Notes: generated from the sequence alone by a model not told the origin. DNA of 8,735 nt from Desulfobacterales bacterium (GCA_029939875.1 JAOZSC010000080.1:1-8735); one strand, 5' to 3'. Numbered from the stretch's first letter, positions 1 through 6,799 are shown. Numbers and translations are program-made.

Positions 1-1305
1 ATGGCCGGTGTTAAGACACAAAATGTGGCAATTACCAATATTTAATTGAAAATCGATGTCATAGCTGATTTTGCACAGGTATTCGGAAAGAATCCATGAT
101 TTCGGCTTAATAAGCCAGTAGGACTTGTCCCCCCAACTATCGACCAGACTCGCCTGCCATTTATTAAGGCCTTGTTCTTTGAAAGTTTTCCGTATCCCGA
201 TAGAATCCGGAATTCTTATCCCTGGTGGGATTGAGTGGTCTTTGCCGTTGATCCTTGGAAAAGCCCAGAAATCATATTCTCTGCCCATGGACTGACTCAT
301 CCCGAAGGCTCTATAATCATTGCGGCTATCGATACCATCTATGAACCAGGAGACGATAGGAATAGGAACGCTGGCGCCAAACTTAAAATTCATCAATATT
401 TCATTGGCATAGTAATCATGGTTGCCTGTTATCGTAAAGATGGGACATTGCAGGGCCTCGCCTTTTCCATCGCTGCCAGTAATGATTTCACGAAATTTCA
501 GAGCGTTGGAATTCCACGATGAGCCAGCGATTTCTTTGCGCCGGTCGGGCCAACCATTGTGCTTGCAGACAAATTTTCCATTCCAATATCCATCAAAATA
601 ATAATCCAATATATCTCCGGTTAAAACGACGATTATATCTTCTTTTTTCTTTAGCCTCGCGTTAGCATTTTTGATGAAAGTTCGCAGGTGATCGTTAAAA
701 TTGGTATAGGCATCCTTAAGTCTTTCGCACTCGGCCTTGTTCCGAACCTGGCTGAGGATCTCGGGAATCAAGTCGCTTCTCCTGGCAATATGGGTATCGG
801 TGATATGCAGAATTGTAAAGTCTGATGATTTTTTCAGCGTTTCATGTACATATACAGCATGGGAGTTCGTCCCCCCATGGCCCTGCCAGGTTAAATTAAA
901 AAGCTTAGGCAAATCAGCATTTCTTTTCAATTTGTTGAGATCAGCCTGTCCGATGCCTACCTCGGCTTTTGCTTCCCAGCGAAAACCGATATGATATTGC
1001 TGTTGCGCGGAAGTGAGTGGATGACGAACTTGGGAGTAATTTCCCCTGAAGGCCGGGTGTCTCAAATAGCCACTAATTTTTATTATTTTCAGGGGAATGT
1101 TTAGATTGTTCAGTGTTAATCTGGGAGGATTCTTCCTTAGAACTTCTTTAATTTCAGCCACAGAAATATAAGGCACATCTTCTTCGCGTTCTTCCTTATC
1201 ATTAAACCAGTCCTTCTTATACGCGACTGTAATTTCAAACCGCTTCAGCTCTCTGGAACTTAAGATAATGGGATTGCCAAGATTCGGACGCACTAATTGA
1301 ATCAT
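1..1305 (-). CDS. Calcineurin-like metallophosphoesterase, 3' end outside window
   Basis: The frame is open for 435 codons from the ATG at 1305 to base 1 and continues beyond the window. Calcineurin-like phosphoesterase motifs appear in the expected order: ITDTH at residues 168-172 (metal-binding Asp and His), LTGDILDY at 228-235 (Asp bridging the two metals), and ITGNHDYY at 292-299 (Asn/His). Near the edge, ILCLNTGH (428-435) looks like the family's strand leading to a later metal site. The enzyme should hydrolyse a phosphomonoester or phosphodiester using two metal ions; the substrate cannot be told. Residues 1-160 precede the catalytic domain and are not recognised; they could be a beta-sandwich domain as in purple acid phosphatases. 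No signal peptide is seen. The start is set by AGGAGG at 1316-1311, five bases from the ATG at 1305; a second ATG at 1308 is only two bases away. The gene is divergent from the amidase operon. Confidence 0.88.
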   Translation of the reverse strand, partial: MIQLVRPNLGNPIILSSRELKRFEITVAYKKDWFNDKEEREEDVPYISVAEIKEVLRKNPPRLTLNNLNIPLKIIKISGYLRHPAFRGNYSQVRHPLTSAQQQYHIGFRWEAKAEVGIGQADLNKLKRNADLPKLFNLTWQGHGGTNSHAVYVHETLKKSSDFTILHITDTHIARRSDLIPEILSQVRNKAECERLKDAYTNFNDHLRTFIKNANARLKKKEDIIVVLTGDILDYYFDGYWNGKFVCKHNGWPDRRKEIAGSSWNSNALKFREIITGSDGKGEALQCPIFTITGNHDYYANEILMNFKFGASVPIPIVSWFIDGIDSRNDYRAFGMSQSMGREYDFWAFPRINGKDHSIPPGIRIPDSIGIRKTFKEQGLNKWQASLVDSWGDKSYWLIKPKSWILSEYLCKISYDIDFQLNIGNCHILCLNTGH

Positions 1306-1310
1306 CATAT

Positions 1311-1316
1311 CCTCCT
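1311..1316 (-). promoter_or_regulatory. Shine-Dalgarno site of the metallophosphoesterase
   Basis: On the minus strand AGGAGG precedes two adjacent ATG codons (1308-1306 and 1305-1303). Spacing is two bases to the first and five to the second, which favours the second as start. Confidence 0.7.
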
Positions 1317-1525
1317 TTCCCGGTTGGAAACGGTAACAAGAATGCAATTATGACTTGTGCTAATTTTTAAATAATTTTGACCTCCTTAGAATTTTGACAT
1401 GATGCGTTTATTTGTCGCACTAAAAAGCATTAACACAGGGCAATTATGAGTGTCAATATTTCTATATCACTTGAATTCGCTATACATTCCAGCCGCTTTG
1501 AGGCCACCGTTAGTTGATAGTAGCC

Positions 1526-1534
1526 TGTTATAAT
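1526..1534 (+). promoter_or_regulatory. Candidate extended -10 promoter for the amidase operon
   Basis: TGTTATAAT is a perfect TGn-TATAAT extended -10 element. No good -35 hexamer lies 16-18 bases upstream, which extended -10 promoters can tolerate. It would give a leader of about 210 bases before the amidase start. A second, weaker option is TTGACT at 1577-1582 with TACATA at 1600-1605 (17-base spacer). Confidence 0.33.
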
Positions 1535-1739
1535 AATACATAGTTTCATTGGCGCCCAAAACGAATTGGGGTTGAGTTGACTGCGTGAATGAAAACTAGT
1601 ACATATTTCAATAGAAGCTGGAGAAAAAGAGTGATGGAGTAGTTGATTTTTTCTGTGATTCCATTATACCACTGCCGCGAGGTTGCTTGGAAAGAACTAC
1701 CAATGTGGCGGCTAAACTCATTCTGATCCATGCAGTCAT

Positions 1740-1745
1740 GGAGGG
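1740..1745 (+). promoter_or_regulatory. Shine-Dalgarno site that sets the amidase start
   Basis: GGAGGG lies five bases before the ATG at 1751. It falls inside the reading frame that begins at the upstream ATG at 1730, which itself lacks a ribosome site. This supports translation from 1751. Confidence 0.72.
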
Positions 1746-1750
1746 ATACC

Positions 1751-2698
1751 ATGCATTACTATGAAGACCCGCAGATTGCCCTTGAATTTGGCAGCAAGGA
1801 CTGCAATGTGCTGCCCAGGGCACAGCCCAATGAAAAAGACAATTACGTGCGCGATTTGCAACAGGATCTCAATGCCCTTGGATACACCGCTGGAAAGGCG
1901 GATGGTTGGTTTGGCACACGAACCATGAACGTCGTTCGCAATTTTCAAGCGGACGCCCGAGATAACCTGCGGTGCGAACAGGATTCTGCGTTGGGGCCCG
2001 GCCGACGATTCGCAGAAGCACATCCGGTTTACGTTGGGGGGGTAACCGGGGTGGTGGATACCCTGACGGCCGGGGAGTTGCAGCGTTGGAAACAAAATCG
2101 CTGGCAAAAACCCCGGCCTGTAATAAAGTATCAGCAAGAGGATATACGCGATCGTCTACCGGTGAATTCCCAGCGCAATCCCCGAATCCGGCCTCTTAAT
2201 GACATCGAGCGCATTGTGCTGCACTGCACCGATGCGCAACCGGGTTGGGGCGCTTTCCAATGCGCGCAATACGACATCAAGCCCAATCACATCAGTCAGA
2301 GGGGTTGTCCCACCATCACATACGCCTATTTTGTCAATGCCGACGGATTGGTGCAAAAGTGTCTTTCCCGAACCGTCGTCAGCTGGCATGTGGGCAACTG
2401 GAACTATAGCAGCCTGGCAGTGGTGCTGGCCTATCGGGCAACAGGCAACCAGCAGCCGCCACCGCCGGCTCAGATTGAGGCCGTCAGCGCACTGTTTGCC
2501 CGGATTTGCCAACAACTGACGTTAGATCCCCGCTCAAATATTGTGGGGCATCGAGAACTTTTGGGGACCGGTTATCATCTGGGCGCCGATGGCAAAAAAA
2601 GTTATCGCAAGTCGTGTCCCGGCTGGAAAGTCGACCTGGATGAATTCCGGCAGGAAACGGGGCGTCTGTTCGAAAGTCTCACCGCCACCGCCATTTAG
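1751..2698 (+). CDS. Peptidoglycan-binding zinc N-acetylmuramoyl-L-alanine amidase
   Basis: This 315-residue protein has two domains. Residues 31-115 form a PG_binding_1 module: VRDLQQDLNALGY, then DGWFGTRT and VRNFQ, with a closing VDTLTAGELQRW after an insertion. Residues 150-300 form an Amidase_2 (T7 lysozyme/PGRP fold) domain. Likely zinc ligands are His158 (VLHCTDA), His267 (VGHREL) and Cys289 (KSCPGW). Lys287, two residues before the Cys, matches the T7 lysozyme arrangement and differs from AmpD, which has Asp there. The expected reaction is cleavage of the amide bond between N-acetylmuramic acid and the stem peptide. About 21 residues separate His267 from Cys289, longer than usual. There is no signal peptide or membrane segment, so the protein needs another route to the wall, as phage endolysins do. 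The start at 1751 is chosen for its GGAGGG; 1730 would add seven residues. The stop overlaps the next gene's ribosome site. Confidence 0.92.
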   Translation: MHYYEDPQIALEFGSKDCNVLPRAQPNEKDNYVRDLQQDLNALGYTAGKADGWFGTRTMNVVRNFQADARDNLRCEQDSALGPGRRFAEAHPVYVGGVTGVVDTLTAGELQRWKQNRWQKPRPVIKYQQEDIRDRLPVNSQRNPRIRPLNDIERIVLHCTDAQPGWGAFQCAQYDIKPNHISQRGCPTITYAYFVNADGLVQKCLSRTVVSWHVGNWNYSSLAVVLAYRATGNQQPPPPAQIEAVSALFARICQQLTLDPRSNIVGHRELLGTGYHLGADGKKSYRKSCPGWKVDLDEFRQETGRLFESLTATAI

Positions 2699-2709
2699 GG
2701 AGGCCATCC

Positions 2710-3126
2710 ATGACCGCTTTATTGCACACAATCAGTCACACGGCCATTCTCTGGGCCGCTTTTTTCATGCTGGGGATGCTGTTTTTAAGCGTGGCCCGCT
2801 CTTTTATGGAAGCTGAGGATGTATGGGGAGACCTGTTCGCAGAATACGCCAGCGGACCCCACCAGCTGTCGCGTTATATTCTATTTTTCGGCACCCTCCT
2901 TTTGGCAGTTCGATTTCTAATGGCCGTTGTCGGTGCCGGTGCAACCGACATTGAAAGCCGGGTGAATAATGCTATGCAGGTTTATCAATGGTTGGACATC
3001 GAAACGCTTGCCGGTGGATCAGGCGCTGCTTACCTGATGTCAAAGGTGACAGCAGGACAAATTTTGACGTTATTCGGCCGAAAAGGTCCTTACCCCGATT
3101 GGGGACATTACCGCAACAGGAGGTAA
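2710..3126 (+). CDS. Small two-helix membrane protein, unknown function
   Basis: This is a 138-residue protein I do not recognise as a named family. Two hydrophobic segments are clear: residues about 10-30 (ILWAAFFMLGMLFLSVA) and about 55-77 (YILFFGTLLLAVRFLMAVVG). They are joined by an acidic loop of about 25 residues and followed by a soluble tail of about 60 residues with a basic end (HYRNRR). GGGAGG at 2698-2703 lies six bases before the ATG and covers the amidase stop, so the two genes are very likely co-transcribed and translated one after the other. Size, helix count and position after a signal-less amidase fit a holin-like or amidase-anchoring partner. That role is inferred only from context, since holin families are too diverse to call by eye. 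Confidence 0.78.
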   Translation: MTALLHTISHTAILWAAFFMLGMLFLSVARSFMEAEDVWGDLFAEYASGPHQLSRYILFFGTLLLAVRFLMAVVGAGATDIESRVNNAMQVYQWLDIETLAGGSGAAYLMSKVTAGQILTLFGRKGPYPDWGHYRNRR

Positions 3127-3131
3127 AAACC

Positions 3132-3587
3132 ATGTCTGTCGTACAAATTATCAGTGCAATCACACTTGGGTTGGCTTCGCTTGTTTTAACCCTCATAGCG
3201 GCTGTGATTATTTTGATGATGTACCGGGGAACGCTGGACAACCGCGTCCTTAATTTTCTGTATGAAACAAGCGCCGACGGTCGAACCGGCAAACCGAGCG
3301 TATCGCGTCTGCAGATGCTGATCTGGAATTTCGTGGTGGCGTTTGCATTTCTGTATGTGCTCGGCAACGGAGGCATTGACAGGGCCATCGCCGGTTTGTT
3401 GACACCGGAGGTTCTGATTTTGCTCGGTATCAGCAACAGTACCTATCTTTTAGGCAAACGCACCCGGCAGGGTTCGGCTATTTCAAAAACAGCCGCCGCC
3501 GCAGGCACCGCAGATACCCGCGGTGGCCAACCCGTCGCGGTTGACGAAGATTCGACCCTGGGTCCCGGTCCGCAGGGCATCCAGTAA
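3132..3587 (+). CDS. Small three-helix membrane protein, unknown function
   Basis: This 151-residue protein starts at the ATG at 3132, set by AGGAGGT at 3118-3124 (eight bases of spacing after AGGAGG). The same frame is open upstream to 2988, but that part overlaps the preceding gene and has no ribosome site. Likely membrane helices are residues 4-31, 62-78 and 88-107. The stretch KPSVSRLQMLIWNF followed by PEVLILLGISNSTYLLGK has the look of a conserved family of uncharacterised membrane proteins (polar SR-Q entry to a helix, then LLGIS..YL..K); this comes from memory and is not verified. The last 40 residues are low-complexity, rich in Ala, Gly and Thr, and probably disordered. It starts five bases after the previous stop, so it belongs to the same operon. 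Confidence 0.8.
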   Translation: MSVVQIISAITLGLASLVLTLIAAVIILMMYRGTLDNRVLNFLYETSADGRTGKPSVSRLQMLIWNFVVAFAFLYVLGNGGIDRAIAGLLTPEVLILLGISNSTYLLGKRTRQGSAISKTAAAAGTADTRGGQPVAVDEDSTLGPGPQGIQ

Positions 3588-3726
3588 AATCGGCCGGTGC
3601 ACCATGTCGCTACAGCAGCCGAAAGATTGTTCCGGATTTATTCGACGCTCGGCAGGTTGTTCTATGTTGTTTTAAGCCTGCTGTGCACTTGTCGTCGAAA
3701 CCATCAACACAAGGGGAGGACACGTT

Positions 3727-4764
3727 ATGGCTTATCCGTTTAAAAACTTGATATTTGAAGGTGGGGGCGTCAAAGGGCTCGCCTATGTGGGCGCACTTCA
3801 GGAGTTGGAAAACCATCAGATTATGGAACAGATCAAACGTGTGGGCGGGACTTCTGCCGGCGCCATCAATGCGGTGCTGCTTTGCCTCGGTTATACGCTC
3901 AAAGAGACCCAGAAAATTTTGATGGCCCTTGATTTCAACAATTTCATGGATGATTCGTGGGGAGTTGTCCGGGATACCACTCGGCTGGTTTCCAAGTTCG
4001 GCTGGTACAAGGGCGACTTTTTCAGAGGGTGGATCGGGGATCTCATCCGGGAAAAAACCGGCAATGAAAATGCGACCTTCAACGAATTAAAAAACCAGGG
4101 TTACCTGGATCTTTACCTGGTCGGTACCAATCTGTCCACCGGCTATTCGGAGGTCTTTTCCTGTGAACATACGCCACGCACGAGAGTCGCGGATGCCGCG
4201 CGCATTTCCATGTCCATTCCGCTGTTTTTTGCCGCCGTTCGAAACATGCGGCGGGATGTCTACGTGGATGGAGGCTTGTTCAACAACTACCCGATCAAAC
4301 TGTTTGACCGTGAAAAGTACGTCAAGACGGCAGACCGAAAAAAGCTCGCCCGCAGCACCAAATATTACCGGGAAGAAAACCGATCCAAACCGCAGACCAG
4401 CAGCAAATACATATACAATAAACAAACCCTCGGTTTTCGCCTCGATTCAAGAGAGGAAATCGGCCTTTTTCGTGATGGTGCCGAACCGGTCCACGAAAAA
4501 ATCGATGATTTTTTTGACTATGCCGGAGCCCTTTTTAAAGCGATAATGAACGTCCAGGAAAATCAACATCTGCACAGCGACGACTGGAGCCGAACGATTT
4601 ATATCGACACCCTTGGGATCGGAACCACGGACTTTGACCTGTCGGATGCCAAAAAGAAAAAGCTCATCAAAGAGGGATTGGATTCCACCCGTGACTACCT
4701 GGACTGGTTCGATAAAAACGATCCAAAAAATCCACCCCAGAACCATCCGGCCTATAAGGACTGA
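3727..4764 (+). CDS. Patatin-like phospholipase
   Basis: This 345-residue protein has all the patatin signatures. EGGGVKG (11-17) supplies the oxyanion hole, GTSAG (41-45) carries the catalytic Ser43, and DGG (181-183) carries the catalytic Asp181 of the Ser-Asp dyad. IPLFFAA (164-170) lies in the conserved stretch before the Asp. The expected activity is lipid acyl hydrolysis (phospholipase A type); the substrate is unknown. Residues about 200-345 extend past the minimal domain and are rich in Lys and Asp, with no motif I recognise. There is no signal peptide, so it acts in the cytoplasm or leaves through a secretion system. GGAGG at 3715-3719, seven bases before the ATG, supports the start. 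It follows the membrane-protein gene by 139 bases on the same strand with no obvious terminator between, so co-transcription is possible. Confidence 0.94.
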   Translation: MAYPFKNLIFEGGGVKGLAYVGALQELENHQIMEQIKRVGGTSAGAINAVLLCLGYTLKETQKILMALDFNNFMDDSWGVVRDTTRLVSKFGWYKGDFFRGWIGDLIREKTGNENATFNELKNQGYLDLYLVGTNLSTGYSEVFSCEHTPRTRVADAARISMSIPLFFAAVRNMRRDVYVDGGLFNNYPIKLFDREKYVKTADRKKLARSTKYYREENRSKPQTSSKYIYNKQTLGFRLDSREEIGLFRDGAEPVHEKIDDFFDYAGALFKAIMNVQENQHLHSDDWSRTIYIDTLGIGTTDFDLSDAKKKKLIKEGLDSTRDYLDWFDKNDPKNPPQNHPAYKD

Positions 4765-4919
4765 AGCATTGTAGTACAGGTTATGACGTTCAGGAATTTC
4801 ACAATCAATACCGCCTGGTTCGTGCAGGCGTCAATTTTTATACCGGGGTTTTTCACCCTTACAAAAAGGACAATTATCTCCAGGGACACGGTGTGAAAAT
4901 CCCGGTCGGGTATTTATGA
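4758..4919 (+). pseudogene. Possible 3' remnant of a lost coding sequence
   Basis: The frame is open for 53 codons between TAA at 4755-4757 and TGA at 4917-4919, in a different frame from the patatin gene it overlaps by a few bases. It has no ATG, GTG or TTG placed to act as a start and no ribosome site. The translation looks protein-like rather than random: YDVQEFHNQYRLVRAG, then NFYTGVFHPY and HGVKIPVGYL at the end, with mixed aromatic and charged residues. It stops just before a terminator. I read it as the C-terminal end of a gene whose 5' part was deleted when this junction formed. I do not recognise the family, and a chance open frame cannot be excluded. Confidence 0.33.
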
Positions 4920-4920
4920 A

Positions 4921-4981
4921 CGATTGCCCCGGTCCTGGCCTTCTTAAGGCCAATGTGGTCACCGGCGCCATCGCTTTTTTT
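4921..4981 (+). terminator. Rho-independent terminator closing the plus-strand group
   Basis: A nested stem (CGAT 4921-4924 with ATCG 4970-4973; CCGGT 4929-4933 with ACCGG 4961-4965; GGCCTT 4937-4942 with AAGGCC 4946-4951, loop CTT) is followed by seven T at 4975-4981. The T run touches the stop codon of the convergent darP gene. It has no matching U run on the minus strand, so it mainly serves the plus strand. Confidence 0.6.
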
Positions 4982-5493
4982 CAAAGATCTGCAATTTGCT
5001 TCAAGTAACGAAAAAGTATCTTTGAGGATTTTACGCCCTTTCCTGCTTCATATTCATGGCGTGCGTTTCTTGCAAGCTGCGTCAGGCGCTGTCTTTGTGC
5101 ACCAGCACAGTTGTTTAGAATCTCTTCAATAAGCACGTTGTTACCTTTCTTAAGTTCATCCCGCCAGGTTTCAATTTTTTTAAAAGCAAGAATTTTTTGA
5201 TGGTCACCGAGCCGGATATTTTCCAGTGCATTGTGTATGGGTTCCGGGTCGATTTCACGCATGAGTGTGCCGACGTATTGCAATTGCCTGCGCCGGGCTC
5301 CGAAGCTTTTTGTTTTTCCGGCAACGATAACGGCATGGCGCAAATCATCCGGAATGTCAAAGCGTTCAAGCTGTTCAGACGACAGGGCGACAAGCTGTTC
5401 GCCGAGTTTCTGCAACGCCCTGGCCTCATTTTTTTTTTGCGTTCTGCTTTTACGGGCTTCATCCATTTTCCAGGCCCCCGGGGGGTCGCTCAA
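4981..5493 (-). CDS. darP: Ribosome biogenesis factor DarP (YjgA, DUF615)
   Basis: This 170-residue protein aligns along its whole length with my recollection of E. coli YjgA/DarP. Shared features include ALQKLGEQLV near residue 27 (E. coli has LKRLGAEIV), the central GARRRQLQYVGTLMR (E. coli EGRRRQLQLIGKMLR), DPEPIHNAL, the WRDELKKG region, and a C-terminal RQRLTQLARNA followed by SKILFRYLKQI. DarP binds the 50S subunit late in assembly near the peptidyl transferase centre. The frame begins at TTG 5493 with no clear ribosome site. The in-frame ATG at 5466 (tenth codon) has a G-rich stretch before it and may be the true start, giving 161 residues. The gene starts 32 bases (or 59) after the methyltransferase stop on the same strand, which fits a ribosome maturation operon. 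The C5-G5 palindrome near the start could hide the initiation region. Confidence 0.92.
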   Translation of the reverse strand: MSDPPGAWKMDEARKSRTQKKNEARALQKLGEQLVALSSEQLERFDIPDDLRHAVIVAGKTKSFGARRRQLQYVGTLMREIDPEPIHNALENIRLGDHQKILAFKKIETWRDELKKGNNVLIEEILNNCAGAQRQRLTQLARNARHEYEAGKGVKSSKILFRYLKQIADL

Positions 5494-5525
5494 AAATGCG
5501 AAGTTGTTTTTATGCGAGCCCTTAC

Positions 5526-6671
5526 TCAGTACATCTCGTATTTAACCAGTCTGCCGTCAAGCCCGCCGGCCTTGATGGGTTTTTTCCATGATGCTTTCAG
5601 ACCGATTTTTTTTATATGCCGACGTTCTCCGAAGTAAATATAAGCAGTTGAACCTTTGCATTTCTGTTTAAGAAAATCACCGAGATCTTTGTAAAACGCC
5701 TCAAGGTCCTCATCTGCTCCCATTCGAATGCCATAAGGCGGGTTGGTGACAATTACCTGCCCCTCGATGGCAGACAGCTTTCTGAAGTCAGCCCTTACAA
5801 CGCCGACATGCTTTCCGTAATTTAGCCCCATGATGTTTATCTTCGCTGCATCGACAGCTTCTGCGGACAGATCACTGCCGGCAATCAGCCCAGGCGGCAG
5901 CTCCCGGATGCTTTTGTCGGCTTTATCCTTAATCTGCTTCCAGATCGAACTGTCAAAGTCAGGCAAAGACTCAAAACCAAATTTATTTCTAAAAATGCCC
6001 GCAGGTATGTTGCAGTACCGCATGAGCGCTTCGCACAAAAGCGTTCCCGAGCCGCACATGGGATCGTATAAAGGCACCGCCCCGTTCCATTTAGTAAAGC
6101 GGATAATTGCGGCCGCAACCGTTTCCTGCATGGGCGCTGATACGGTCTCTTCTCTGTAGCCTCTGCGGTGAAGCGCGCCTCCTGACGTATCCAAGCTTAT
6201 TTCTGCCCGGTCATGCCGGATATGAAGATTTAGCAGGACATCCGGATTTCTGATCGACACATCAGGGCGCTTGCCGGTTTTTTCCTTGAAATAATCGGCA
6301 ACAGCATCTTTGAGGCGCAGCGAAGCGTACTTTGAATGGGAAATAGCACTGTCGGAAACATTTGCCGACACGGCAAATGTGCGGCCGGCTGCAAAAAAAT
6401 CTTCCCATTGTATCTGTTTGGCCTTCTTGTACAACATATCGGTATCACGGCAATCAAAGGATACTAACGGCGCAAGGCATCGTGAGGCCAGCCGAGTTAA
6501 ATAATTAATTCGATACAGGGTGGATTTATCAGCTCTGAAAAAAATTCCGTGAAATTCCGGAGCAATATCTTTAGCACCCAGTTCGGCCAGCTCATGTGAA
6601 CCTGCTTCTTTGACGCCTTCAGCGATCTTGACAAAATAACGGGAATTTCGCTGATATTTATATGCTGCCAC
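5526..6671 (-). CDS. THUMP-domain SAM-dependent rRNA (guanine-N2) methyltransferase, RlmL-like
   Basis: This 381-residue protein has an N-terminal ferredoxin-like part (RYFVKIAEGVKEAGSHEL, residues 11-28), a THUMP RNA-binding domain (about 45-160), and a UPF0020 Rossmann methyltransferase domain. LHRRGYR (167-173) and APMQETVAAAII (179-190) are typical of the RlmL family. SAM motif I is YDPMCGSGTLLCEA (202-215). The catalytic NPPYG is at 310-314, the NPPY form used to methylate an exocyclic amino group. The expected product is m2G in 23S rRNA (G2445 in E. coli RlmL). It is about half the length of E. coli RlmL, which carries a fused RlmK domain; this stand-alone form resembles Bacillus YpsC. 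Translation starts at GTG 6671 with GAGGAG about 11 bases upstream. An in-frame TGA just upstream rules out a longer form. It is the first gene of a pair with darP. Confidence 0.93.
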   Translation of the reverse strand: MAAYKYQRNSRYFVKIAEGVKEAGSHELAELGAKDIAPEFHGIFFRADKSTLYRINYLTRLASRCLAPLVSFDCRDTDMLYKKAKQIQWEDFFAAGRTFAVSANVSDSAISHSKYASLRLKDAVADYFKEKTGKRPDVSIRNPDVLLNLHIRHDRAEISLDTSGGALHRRGYREETVSAPMQETVAAAIIRFTKWNGAVPLYDPMCGSGTLLCEALMRYCNIPAGIFRNKFGFESLPDFDSSIWKQIKDKADKSIRELPPGLIAGSDLSAEAVDAAKINIMGLNYGKHVGVVRADFRKLSAIEGQVIVTNPPYGIRMGADEDLEAFYKDLGDFLKQKCKGSTAYIYFGERRHIKKIGLKASWKKPIKAGGLDGRLVKYEMY

Positions 6672-6722
6672 CGGTTGCTTAGCTCCTCATTGTCGTCAAA
6701 TTCGAGGTTTTTATTTCGGATC

Positions 6723-6752
6723 AAGTTACCGTTATTCGGTTGTTTTTGTCAA
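6723..6752 (-). promoter_or_regulatory. Candidate promoter of the methyltransferase-darP operon
   Basis: On the minus strand a perfect TTGACA (6752-6747) is followed after 18 bases by TAACTT (6728-6723), a weak -10 matching 3 of 6. It lies about 50 bases before the GTG start. Confidence 0.33.
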
Positions 6753-6799
6753 GAAAAGCCGGGGGGGGGTATCAAAACCATGGCGCGAGTTTTATTGTT

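Larger units (their letters stand above)
1306..1750. other. Divergent intergenic region, AT-rich
   Basis: These 445 bases separate the divergent metallophosphoesterase and amidase genes. No convincing gene is seen. The region holds a 9-base direct repeat (AATTTTGAC at 1373-1381 and 1390-1398, period 17), an inverted TTGACA (1394-1399)/TGTCAA (1452-1457) pair, and an extended -10 element (1526-1534) that could serve the plus-strand operon. Base composition is clearly more AT-rich than the flanking amidase gene. A 68-codon minus-strand reading frame (1546-1752) exists but has no ribosome site and overlaps the amidase start. Confidence 0.5.

Noticed and set aside
235..994. Plus-strand open frames at 235-522 and 737-994
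   Set aside because: They lie antisense to the metallophosphoesterase, whose motifs are intact in the minus strand; neither has a ribosome site or recognisable domain.
1394..1422. Plus-strand promoter at TTGACA 1394-1399
   Set aside because: No acceptable -10 hexamer lies 16-18 bases downstream.
1730..1750. Upstream ATG at 1730 as amidase start
   Set aside because: No ribosome site precedes it, while GGAGGG is correctly spaced before the in-frame ATG at 1751.
1546..1752. 68-codon minus-strand frame with a partly protein-like sequence
   Set aside because: No ribosome site before the ATG, overlaps the amidase start antisense, and no recognisable family; could be checked by homology search but not supported here.
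1736..2137. 133-codon minus-strand frame and similar overlapping frames inside the amidase
   Set aside because: Shadows of a gene with clear catalytic residues on the plus strand.
2972..3436. 154-codon minus-strand frame over the two membrane-protein genes
   Set aside because: Opposite strand to two genes with strong ribosome sites and clear membrane helices; its translation shows no domain.
5197..5637. 146-codon plus-strand frame over darP and the methyltransferase end
   Set aside because: Antisense to two well-recognised genes.
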